From the NCBI GenBank assembly GCA_002887195.1, contig PJAB01000906.1, positions 1 to 19,255 of the forward strand: DNA of 19,255 nt, given 5' to 3'. Numbering within the stretch: the first letter of the stretch is position 1; each line of letters begins with the position of its first letter. Source of the DNA: Chrysochromulina parva (Eukaryota; Haptophyta; Prymnesiales; Chrysochromulinaceae). Below, piece by piece: positions 8,760 to 17,600 of the stretch. Under the pieces are notes generated by a model. It saw only the letters and a list, made by a program, of their open reading frames with translations, ran no database searches and was not told where the DNA came from. A program made the position numbers and the translations under genes.

Positions 8760-10193
8760 ATGGCCACAGAAGATTCGGTGTGGCTCTTCGACGCAGTCAC
8801 CGGCTTCCTCAGGAGCCCTGACTGGGCCGTGCCCGTCTGGAACTTCATCGACGACAACTGCATCGTGTTCGACTCGGACGAGGAGAATAAGCTCGCCTAC
8901 CATGACATCTTCAACGCCTTCCGTGAGATGGTGGAATCGTTGCTGGAGATGTTCCTGTCCGACATGGGGAAGACGATGGAGGCGTTCGTCAAGCTCTGCG
9001 CAGAGTTCGCAACCACAGACGTGGGCAAAGACGTCCTCGAGCAGATCCTGGCCGTCGACGACTACTCCTCCTTCAAGCAGATGATGGTGAAGCGCAACAT
9101 GGAACTCGAGCTTGAGTCGATGCGGCAGCTTCAGGTGCTTTCCGAGCAGGTGAAGGCCGGCGAGGTCGCGACCGAGGAGGTGGACGAGGACGCCAGCTTC
9201 GAGGCGCAGCTCCAAGCAGCCCTGGCCGCCTCGATGAAGGACCTGCAGAACGTGGGCTTCTCGACCGACATCAGCGCGGAGGAGATATCTAGGATGGCAG
9301 ACGAGGCCGAAGATGCGGACCTCAGGATGGCGCTCGCACTCTCCCTCCAGATCGAGAAAGTCAGGGAGGAGAAGGAGAAGGCGGAGGACGCCTCGCCGTC
9401 GAGCTCGGCGGACGCCCCCAGCCTGCCGCAGCATCGGCAGGAGGCGCCGCCAGCTGCCGCGAAGGAGGGAGTCCTGGCCGAGGTGGCGCCAGCCTCGCCC
9501 TCCCAGACGAGCCTGGCGGACGCCCCCAGCTTGACGGCGCCGGCGAGGCGCGCACCGCCCCCCCCCAAGCCCGCCTCCAAGCCGCCGATGGCGGCGCTCG
9601 CGCCCATCCAGCACCCACCGATCCAACGGACGGAGGATCAGCAGCTGCGCGCCGAGAGGGCGATCGCCGTGGCACAAAAGGCGGCGGCACGTGCCGCCGA
9701 GGTACGCGAGCGCGACTTTCAGGAGCGCGAGGAGCGCGAGGAGAAGGAGCCGACCGCGCCCCCGGCTGGATCTTCGATCTCGCAGGCGGAGATGCGCGCG
9801 CGCGCCGAGCACTTGAGGAAGCAGCGTGATCTGATCCTAGCGAAGCGCAAGGCCGAAAGGGAGGGAGCGCTGGGCAAACCTTCCGACTGGGTCTCGGCCG
9901 CGCCGGGCGCAGCGGCGGAGCCTGCACCGGCGCAGACCTCGGGATCGGCTCTGAACCTGACCCTCAGAGCCGCAGGCTACTCGAGTGCTGCAGACGGCAA
10001 GGGCGGCCTGCCCGAGGGCGTCGATTCGAACCGCGCCGCGCTCTCCCGGGCCTTGGCTTCGTCAATGAAGGCGTCGTTGGTTGGTGGGGATGCAAGCACC
10101 CTCGAGCTACAGCAGCGTATTGACACTCACCAGCGAAAGGCCGATCTCGAGCGCATCAAGGAGCAGCTCAAGGCCGACGCGAAAGACTTCTGA
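8760..10193 (+). CDS. CFAP36: CFAP36 (CCDC104) homologue, BART-like domain with UIM-type motifs
   Basis: Intronless, 477 aa from the ATG at 8760, chosen because the conserved region starts at VWLFDAVTGFLRSPDW. An in-frame ATG at 8553 would add 69 unconserved residues. Residues 5-120 match the ARL2-binding BART-like domain of CFAP36: FLRSPDW, WNFIDDNC, FDSDEENKL, then FKQMMVKRNMELELE. A second block, RAEHLRKQRDLILAKRK (348-364), matches the C-terminal region of animal CFAP36. Between and after lie UIM-like helices with an A-x3-S core: 147-162 (LQAALAASMKDL), 184-200 (EDADLRMALALSLQ) and 424-440 (LSRALASSMKASL). The remainder is Pro/Ala-rich linker and coiled coil. Family members bind ARL3-class GTPases in cilia, so an axonemal or ciliary-base role is likely. 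A GA-rich tandem repeat starts at the stop codon. Confidence 0.88.
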   Translation: MATEDSVWLFDAVTGFLRSPDWAVPVWNFIDDNCIVFDSDEENKLAYHDIFNAFREMVESLLEMFLSDMGKTMEAFVKLCAEFATTDVGKDVLEQILAVDDYSSFKQMMVKRNMELELESMRQLQVLSEQVKAGEVATEEVDEDASFEAQLQAALAASMKDLQNVGFSTDISAEEISRMADEAEDADLRMALALSLQIEKVREEKEKAEDASPSSSADAPSLPQHRQEAPPAAAKEGVLAEVAPASPSQTSLADAPSLTAPARRAPPPPKPASKPPMAALAPIQHPPIQRTEDQQLRAERAIAVAQKAAARAAEVRERDFQEREEREEKEPTAPPAGSSISQAEMRARAEHLRKQRDLILAKRKAEREGALGKPSDWVSAAPGAAAEPAPAQTSGSALNLTLRAAGYSSAADGKGGLPEGVDSNRAALSRALASSMKASLVGGDASTLELQQRIDTHQRKADLERIKEQLKADAKDF

Positions 10194-10272
10194 GAGGACG
10201 AGAGGAGATCTGAGAGGACCAGATGAGATCTGAGAGGACCAGAATGAGTTCTGAGAGAGGACGAGGACGAGA
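10189..10272 (+). repeat. GA-rich tandem repeat of 20-21 bp spanning the CFAP36 stop codon
   Basis: About four units start TCTGAGAGGAC at 10189, 10209, 10229 and 10250; the last is more diverged. The TGA stop (10191-10193) is inside the first unit, so the repeat forms the start of the 3'UTR. Confidence 0.85.
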
Positions 10273-11612
10273 TCGACACGTCGCGAGGCTGGGGGAGCGA
10301 GATTGCCGACAGCTGCTCTCATCGCCGGCACCACACGCGGGTGGGAATGCGAACGATGGCTCGTCCTTCTCCTTGCCTCGAGGCCGTAGGCCGAGGAGGT
10401 TCTGGTCTGAAGCATGTGGCGCATTACGAGTCGTTGTCGCCAGGGGTATTCGGTGGCGATTCGGTGGCGCGTTTGCATGCCGGCGAAAGCCCGGGGCGGC
10501 CGGTGCGCGTGGGTCCAGGGGGTGAAACTGTGCAATGCGCACGGACTGGTGAAACGCAGTCGTCGCAGTATGATATACACAGTATGATTGATTATTCGGT
10601 GCACGCAACACGCAACAGTACGACAGAGGGCCGACGGGGGCAGAGCCGCGGCCCGGGGGCGAGTCCGCAGCTCGCAACCCGTTGAGTATCGTTACATTTA
10701 GTCAGAGCAGCGAGCGCTCCCGGTTCCAGCCACGGTCAGGGTGAGCCAGCTCTCCTAGGGTCAATGTTGAAACGGCCTGCATTTGCCCGGAGGCGGAGCC
10801 TAGTAGGGGTTCCTAATACCGTTACGCTGCCAGTCATGCTGCCAGTAGGCGATGTTTAATTACTTACTTACTTCATCGCACTCCGTCCTCGCCTGGGGCA
10901 TGGGGGTGTCGCGCGTGACGCTGACGCGCCGACCTCCCGTCCGCTCTCACACCGCTCACACCGGTGAACTGCACTTGGGCTTCCCCCCACTTATGCACAC
11001 ACCTCGCCCTACACGTCGCCCCAAGCCCAACGCTGACTCTTCCCATGACGTGGAACTGCTAAGTACTGCGCTCGCCCCACACCATTTCTGGCTGCTGTGC
11101 ACGGGGATCATGCTGTTCGGCATGCTGTCTGTATGCTGTCTGCGTTTGCATCCGCTCCCGACCCAGATGCACATGGATGCCAGATCACGCAAGCAGAAGC
11201 ACTCGGAAATCACACGGACGGTCTACGACCCACCGCCGATCTTCACATGTGCTGGCTCCGTCGGCAATCGAGCCCTCGCCCCGGATGAAGGTATGTTGCC
11301 GACCGCGCCTCACAGCGAGCTGCTGCTGCTGCTTTGCGACTCATCCACGGGAGTCCGAGTGCACACTGCCCACGACGACGCGCCCGGCGTCGGAACCATC
11401 GAGTGTGCACGCTCCCAACACGCTCCCCCCCCGCTTAACCCCCCGGTCAGCGGTCACATCGGCTACATGTACGAGCTACCCGGGTCTCGTCTTTGCCGCT
11501 CCCAACACGCTCCCCCCGGCCACATCCGTAGCCCGGGTCTCGTCTTTTGCCTTCTGGTAGTCGAACATCTCCGCGACCTTGTCAGAGAAGATCGCTGTGG
11601 CATCGTTCGGCC
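10194..11612. other. Non-coding stretch between convergent genes
   Basis: Convergent 3' ends of the CFAP36 and membrane-protein genes flank this 1.4-kb region. It holds the GA-rich repeat, two adjacent ATTCGGTGGCG copies (10448-10469), a TACTTACT run near 10860, a GCT run near 11320 and a partial duplication at 11411-11551. A 342-codon frame from 10852 is not supported because its end is antisense to the membrane-protein gene and its composition is unlike neighbours. Confidence 0.5.
11411..11551. repeat. Imperfect tandem duplication, 87 bp then 54 bp
   Basis: GCTCCCAACACGCTCCCCCC occurs at 11411-11430 and 11498-11517. The sequence CCCGGGTCTCGTCTTT follows later in both units (near 11479 and 11532). 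Between these anchors the second unit has lost about 30 bp. Confidence 0.75.
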
Positions 11613-12215
11613 TCATGCGTATCCTCGCACAGTCACTTCCGCCATCTCGAGCCCGCCCCGGGAGTTGGGCCCTGCTTCCGCATTGCAGCAGGGTCGGAAC
11701 CAGTACACCCACGCAGATGCTACCGCAGAGAAGATGAGAAGGGCAACACCACCGATTATGAGCCAACGAATCAAATCCTTGGAGTCGGGAAGGGGAGGGA
11801 GAGACGGCGCTGGGCATTTCGGAGCGCCACCGTACGGGCATGAGCTCCAAGCAGTGGCCATAGAGCTCCCCGCGGGATAAGGGCCAGCACATGAAAACGG
11901 ATCACGACAAGGACCGTAACCAGCCGGAACAACGGACCGGGTCCACTTTCCATTGGTGCAGTCAAACCACAGGTATTTACTCCACACGTGTGCGAGTAAG
12001 CCAATACCATCATAGGCTTGGTAGATGTACATGGACCCCCCACTTACAACACTCGAGCAAGCACTGCAAGTGACCAAAGAGCTGGTTTTGTAGTAATATT
12101 CGCCCACGTGACCGTCCAGCATGATGTATGACCCCGAGCCCGACGAACAAGCGCCGCATGATGGACAAGTTGTCAACTGGCCGAGCGCCAGAAGATGGAA
12201 TGCGAGCACCAACAT
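11613..12215 (-). CDS. Small Cys-rich type I membrane protein, unknown function
   Basis: 200 aa, ATG at 12215. Residues 1-16 (MLVLAFHLLALGQLTT) are a clear signal peptide. The ectodomain (17-149) has ten cysteines, including CPSCGAC at 17-23, CSAC at 50-53 and CPYGGAPKC at 126-134, and is rich in Tyr, Ser and Gly, suggesting a disulphide-bonded fold. Residues 150-172 (WLIIGGVALLIFSAVASAWV and onward) are a transmembrane helix, followed by a Cys pair and a short tail. No family was recognised. Just past the stop, another frame continues as NDATAIFSDKVAEMFDYQ and onward (to 11476), a plausible longer cytoplasmic tail reachable only through a frame change. The annotated C-terminus is therefore uncertain. 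The neighbouring genes give no functional hint. Confidence 0.6.
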   Translation of the reverse strand: MLVLAFHLLALGQLTTCPSCGACSSGSGSYIMLDGHVGEYYYKTSSLVTCSACSSVVSGGSMYIYQAYDGIGLLAHVWSKYLWFDCTNGKWTRSVVPAGYGPCRDPFSCAGPYPAGSSMATAWSSCPYGGAPKCPAPSLPPLPDSKDLIRWLIIGGVALLIFSAVASAWVYWFRPCCNAEAGPNSRGGLEMAEVTVRGYA

Positions 12216-13138
12216 CTGCGAACGCTACGCCGCCACAGCGATTGCAGGGCGAGCTCGCCCGCGAAGGCAAGAGGCCAAGAGGGGCGGCGAAAGCGGAAGA
12301 AACCGAGCCGCTCGTACATGCGACTTTTCCGCGGAGATTTTTCGGATTATTCCGTCGGCCCTTCCGCATATGGTATGTTGGAAGACATGCAGGCATGGGC
12401 CGGTAGGCCGGCTCTCCTTCTTCGTTCGTTCGTGCTTCGTCATTGTCGTTCGTTTCAGGGCCCCTCGACCAGACTCTCGTACGGGGAGCCCTCATTCGCA
12501 CCCACACTGAACACAACAAACGGTGAGCTTGAAAAGTCAGGACTACACTGTAAGCTCTAAAGGTAGTAAAGTTAAGTAAGCGCTATTTCGCGGCCACACA
12601 CACGCGCCCACAAAACCAGTCATGTCCGGGGCGGACGGCTCCGCGCTCCTCGGTCTACACAACTCAAACTACGTACTGAGCGAGGCGACTCGCTCGCTCG
12701 CGGCAGACGCACACCCGCCCCCCCTCGCACCCCGAGCGCGGTGTTGCGACGCGTCGGTGTGCGACTGTGCGTCGACCGTCGTGGGCCCGTCGATGCCATC
12801 GTTCATACCACGCGACCGGTAAATCCCTGAACTTGTCTCGGCAGTTCGCCGCTTGCAGCGCGAAAAGGAATGCTTCTCTCGTACAAAATCGGCGCAGCGA
12901 GCGCACGGCACTCGCCTCACACCGCCCAGCACCCTCCAGCTCCACACGGCACACGCAACGAGGCATTACAGATGCGACACGCGACAAGAGGACGAACGGC
13001 GACGAGTCCTTTTCATTCAAGGCGGTGCGATCCGAGCGCTGCCCGGCCCTGTGTCATGCATGTCCTCGGCGCGCGCCGTGATGGGCGCCAACCGCCAACC
13101 GCCAACCGCCAACCGCTCCTGGCCGATGGCACGAGCGC
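12216..13138. other. Non-coding stretch, no supported gene
   Basis: Short frames on both strands lack domains. An ATG frame at 12622-12822 (+) is open for 66 codons but resembles nothing. A heptamer repeat (CGCCAAC) lies at 13086-13113. No RNA gene was recognised. Confidence 0.5.
13086..13113. repeat. CGCCAAC heptamer, four tandem copies
   Basis: Four uninterrupted copies of CGCCAAC lie 3' of the RSP7-like gene. This is a simple sequence repeat. Confidence 0.85.
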
Positions 13139-14533
13139 TCAGCGAAGCCCATGGCCTATGGCCTCCTGCTCGGCGCAGAAGAGCAGGACCCCGTACGCCG
13201 CCTCGCACGCGCTCGGGTAGTACACGCGGTCGTCCTGTGTGAACTCCATGACCGAGGCTAGCATGTTGAGCTCGTAATCGTTGAGCTGGAGCGTCGAGTT
13301 GACAAGCGTGCCGAAAAAGTCGTCGAGAGTCACGACCCCCGTGTTCATCCGATCGGCCCGCCGGAACTCGTCCAGCAGCGTCTGGTGGATCTCACCCTCC
13401 GAGCGCCCCCCCTTGACCGGCGGGACTCCGCCCAATTGTTGGAGAGCCACGCGCCGCTCCGCCTGCGCTTCGGGCAAGAGCATGCGCTCGATCACCTTGG
13501 AGGCGATCGGCGCGAAGCGCACGTAGTCGACCGAGCCGCGCGAGTCCTTCAGGTCGTCGCTCACCTCGCCGAGCACGCTGTGGATCTGCAGCCGAGTGAG
13601 CGGCAACTCGTGCGCCATGCGGAGCGCCCCGCTCATCTTATTCGGTGCGAGCATGCCTTCATTCATCACGTCGGCCGTCTGCCAGATCTTGATGAGGAAG
13701 CGCTCAATCTCGACGTCGGTGCGCTGGCTCTGCAAAATGTCCCGGCGCACCACCTCCACGAGCATCTCGAAGCACACCGGCACAAACTCCTCATACGAGA
13801 TCGTGCCGTCGCCGTCGATGTCGCACTGATGCATCAGGATGTTCACCTCGCGGCGGGTGAGCCCAATGTCCATCTCGAAGCAGGCGTTCTTGAACTCCTC
13901 CATGCTGAGCGCGCCCGAGCCGTCCGCGTCTGCCTTGCGGAACGTCTCGACCAGCAGCTCCTCGAGCTCTTCCTTGTTCATCCCGTGGATGAGGCTGACC
14001 GCCTCCTCCGCGGCATTTCGCTCACGGGTCTCGCGCTCCGCCTCCGCATCCATGCGCGCGTACATGTTATGCACCAGCTCGACGGCGAGAGGGATGAACT
14101 CATCGTACCCGATCTCGCCGTTGCCGTCCAGGTCCGCCTCGGCGATCAGCGCCATGACGTCGCGATCGCTCAGTTGCAGCTCGGACATGCGCAGCACGCT
14201 CTTGAACTCATCGCGGTCGAGCGCGCCTGAGCCGTTCACATCAGCCTCGCGGAACATTTGGCTCAGGAGCCGCTCGAGCTCTTCCGGCGACAGCCTTGGC
14301 GTCTTCTTCGGCGCCCTCTCCTCAGCCAGCAGCCGCTCAAAGTAGTCCGCCGACCATGCAAAGAAGCCTTCGTCCTCGGGCTGCTCACGAAGCACCTCGC
14401 GCGAAAAGTCCTTGAGGATGGGTGCGAGCTCCGCGGGGACGGCATACTTCTTGCCGTAGCGTTGCGAAGAGCAGCCTTTGCCCTTGTAGGCGACGAAGGG
14501 TGCCGAGGCGAGCGGGAAGACGACCTCCGCCAT
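13139..14533 (-). CDS. RIIa-domain and EF-hand protein, radial spoke protein 7-like
   Basis: Intronless, 464 aa from the ATG at 14533; the frame runs further upstream but has no earlier ATG. Residues 28-72 match the RIIa dimerisation/docking domain of the SPA17/CABYR/ROPN1 group: YAVPAELAPIL, SREVLREQP, then ADYFERLL. Four canonical EF-hand loops follow: 98-109 (DVNGSGALDRDE), 134-145 (DLDGNGEIGYDE), 202-213 (DADGSGALSMEE) and 238-249 (DIDGDGTISYEE). Further helix pairs near 280-345 and 385-410 look like degenerate hands, for example DRMNTGVVTLDD. RIIa plus multiple EF-hands is the layout of Chlamydomonas RSP7, part of the AKAP-binding spoke stalk, so a calcium-responsive axonemal role is likely. 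Other RIIa/EF-hand flagellar proteins are possible. It is divergent to the LRR gene across 138 bp. Confidence 0.85.
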   Translation of the reverse strand: MAEVVFPLASAPFVAYKGKGCSSQRYGKKYAVPAELAPILKDFSREVLREQPEDEGFFAWSADYFERLLAEERAPKKTPRLSPEELERLLSQMFREADVNGSGALDRDEFKSVLRMSELQLSDRDVMALIAEADLDGNGEIGYDEFIPLAVELVHNMYARMDAEAERETRERNAAEEAVSLIHGMNKEELEELLVETFRKADADGSGALSMEEFKNACFEMDIGLTRREVNILMHQCDIDGDGTISYEEFVPVCFEMLVEVVRRDILQSQRTDVEIERFLIKIWQTADVMNEGMLAPNKMSGALRMAHELPLTRLQIHSVLGEVSDDLKDSRGSVDYVRFAPIASKVIERMLLPEAQAERRVALQQLGGVPPVKGGRSEGEIHQTLLDEFRRADRMNTGVVTLDDFFGTLVNSTLQLNDYELNMLASVMEFTQDDRVYYPSACEAAYGVLLFCAEQEAIGHGLR

Positions 14534-14671
14534 TGGAGTGCCGGAACGGCCTGCACAACACGGCGCGATTTTCGGCGACCATGATGCGTGATGTTCCGAG
14601 TCTCTTCCCCGTTCGACGTCTCCTATCAACGAAACTGTAACGGTCCGTAACTCTTCTTCGAAGCGCGAGGG
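14534..14671. promoter_or_regulatory. Short divergent promoter between RSP7-like and LRR genes
   Basis: Only 138 bp separate the two start codons, so any promoters overlap. It contains GTAACGGTCCGTAAC (14637-14651) just before the LRR start. Co-expression of the pair is inferred, not shown. Confidence 0.4.
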
Positions 14672-17600
14672 ATGCCAACCGCCCCAATGCCTCGGCAGCC
14701 ACCCATCACGGAAGCAGCTGCTGCGGCAGGAGGAGGAGGAGGAGGAGGAGGAGGAGGAGGTGGAGCGGGAGCGCCAGCCGCGGTGCCGCCGCTCGACCTC
14801 GATGCAGTTCCGGACGGAGTCTCGACCCTGTCCGCCGCGTCGCCGCGGCTACCGCCCCGCCTAAAGCCTCGGTACGCCACGCCGGTCTCGTGCGCCGAGA
14901 GGATCTTCAACGCGAGGTGCAAGGACCTGAGCCTTCCGCCGTCGGAGCAAGGTCGTGCGCGCTTCCAGGACGCCCTCGAGCGCGCCTTGGTGGACGACCG
15001 CCTCACCTTGCGTGCCTCGGGCATCGGGCCGGGTGCTGCACGGGAGCTGGCCATTGCCATCCAGCTCTCGCGTCAGCCACCCTGGTACCTCGACCTGGGC
15101 GGCAACAACATGGGCAATGCGGGCGCGGCGCACTTTGCTACGCTTCTCAAGCAGACCGATTCCCTCGTGTGGCTGGCTCTGCCTTCGTGCGGCATCTCCG
15201 ACACGGGCGGAGCCGCGCTCGGCGACGCGCTTCGCACGAACCGGTCGCTCACAGCACTTGACCTTTCGAGCGAGCCCAACGCCGCCCGGCGCAACACGCT
15301 CGGCCGGCGCTCGACCAAACTGAGCACGCTCCTACACCACCGCCCGCCGCCCACGATGCCAGACGAGACGAGCACGCGCGATCTCGAGCGCGTATGTGCA
15401 CCCCATGCGCCCGTGACGGCGCCCCATGCGCCCGTGACGGCGCCCCTTGCGTCGGCCGACGGCGCCCGCGACGGCGCGGAGTCCACGGCTGAGGCGGCAG
15501 CGGCGGCGGCGGCGACGACGGCTGCTGCCGCTGCGCCCCTCGCGGGCGCCGCGTCGAAGCCCGTGCCGCACCACCGCGCTCCGCCGTCAGTCCCCAGCCG
15601 AGCCGGCGCTGCCGGCGCTGCTGGCGCTGCTGGCGCTGCTGCTGGCGCTGCTGCTGGCGCTGCTGGCGCTGCTGCTGGCGCTGCTGCTGGCGCTGCTGCT
15701 GGCGCTGCTGCTGGCGCTGCTGCTGGCGCTGCAGCCACTGCGGCCGCTGCTGGCGCTGCTGCTGGCGCTGCTGGCAGTAGCGCGGCAGCACCCGCGCCGC
15801 CGGATGCGCCTCCTTTGGCGATGCACCGACGACCGCCACGTCGCGCGGTCGTGCAAGTCGGCGGGCGAGGCAGCGGCGCGCTCGCGACGACGCTCGGCCC
15901 GCGATCGTGTGCTGGAGGTACCGGTACCGGTAGCAGCTCGATCGCACCGACGATGGAGGCCGACGAGGTTGCTCCGGAGGGCTTTTCGGAGGCCCATCGC
16001 GAGGAGCGTTGGGAAACGTCGGCCGAGGCGCTCATCGCGCTCGCGACGGCGCTCGCGCTCAACCCGGTCCTCTCCATCCTCCGTCTGGGCGGCAACTCGC
16101 TGGGAGCCGAGGGCATCGCCCTGCTCGCCCCCGCGCTCCTCACGCCGCACTGCGCGCTCTCCGAGCTCTCACTGCCGCTCAACGGGCTCCGTGCCGAGGG
16201 CGCCGAGGTGCTCGCTGTGCCTGTGGCCTCCTCCGCGTCGTTGCGGGCGCTCGACCTCACGGCCAACGACGTTGGCGATCAGGGCGTGACGGCGCTCGCG
16301 ACGGCGCTGATCGAGGTCACGCCCCCCGCGCAGCTCGCGCCCGCCAGCCTTCCGCCGGCCGACGCATCCCTCGTGCATGCCGGGCTTGCCGAGCTGAACT
16401 TGTGCCGTAACGGTCTTACCGGTAGCTGCACGCTCGCTCTCGCCCGCGCGCTCGTGCGCCGTCCACACCTCAGCTGCCTCCAACTCGGCCGGAACGAGCT
16501 GTGCGACGCGGGCGCGGCGGGCCTCGCGGGCGCCCTCGCCGACGGCTGTGGGCTACGCGAGCTCGGATTGGGTCACAATCGGATCGGCGATGCGGGCGCG
16601 GGGGCGCTCGGGACGGCGCTGGCGCGCGGGCGTTCACAGCTCCAACGGCTCGACCTGGGCCACAATGCCATCGGTGACGAGGGCGCGACCAAGCTCGCCG
16701 AGGGCCTCAGCGCCGGCGGGCCGCCCCTGCAGGTGCTCCGCCTGCACTGGAACAAGCTCGGCGAGCAAGCGGGGCGCGCGCTCGGTACGGCGCTCGGCAA
16801 GCTGCGCACGCTGCGCGCGCTCGAGCTGAACAACAACACGCTCGGCTCGCGCGCGGCGGACGCGCTGCTGGCAGGGGTGCTCGCGAACGTTCACAGCGGT
16901 TGTTCACAGCTCACCCACCTCGGGCTCGAGTGTAACGTACTGCCGTACCCCACGCTCCTCAAGATCCAGCAGGCGATCGCCGGCGGCGTCAAGCGCGCGA
17001 AAGCCGGTCGGTCGGCGCTCGCGTTCTCGCGGCTCGAGGTGCTGCAAGAGATGCCGCAGCAGCTCGAGGCCGCCAAGCGGGAGTACGCCGCCCTCTGCCG
17101 CCAGCGCGCGGAGGCGCAGCAGCGCGTGCGCGCGCTCACGACGGCGCTCGACGACGAGAAAGCGAGCGCGGACGAGGCGCGCGTGCACGCGCTCGAGACG
17201 GCGCTCGCGGACAAGCAGCGGGCGGATAGGGCGCGCGTGGCGCTGCAGCAGCTGCAGGCCGCGCTCAAGGAGAAGCGCGAGCAGTGGGCGATGCAGCTCG
17301 AGCAGCGGCGCAAGCGGTGCGCGCTCGAGACGGCGCGCGTGACGAACCTCGAGGAGCGCTTCGCGGGCGAGCTGCGGCAGTTACAACTCGACGTTCGGAT
17401 CGCCACGGACACGCTGATCGGGCTGGCTGAGCAGCTGCAGGCCCGGGCGGCCCGCGCCGACGAGCGCGAGGCGGCCCTGATCGAGGCGAGGGCGAAGCTG
17501 AACGCGCGCCGAGAGGAGCTCGAGGGACGCCGCGTGCCGCTGCCGCCGCCGCCGCCGCCGCCGACCGACGCGGATGTTGACGCGGTCATGCTGACCTCGC

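Noticed and set aside
8751..9812. 353-codon minus-strand frame opposite CFAP36
   Set aside because: Arg/Leu/Gly-rich shadow; the plus strand has clear homology.
10852..11880. 342-codon plus-strand frame
   Set aside because: Its 3' part is antisense to the well-formed signal-peptide/TM gene at 11613-12215. The peptide is His/Pro-rich without domains, and it crosses the intergenic duplication.
12622..12822. 66-codon plus-strand ATG frame, with a possible GTAAAT...GCAG 26-nt intron at its end
   Set aside because: The intron would be implausibly short and the downstream peptide has no features.
15073..16266. 397-codon minus-strand frame opposite the LRR gene
   Set aside because: Ala/Ser-rich shadow kept open by the minisatellite and GC bias.
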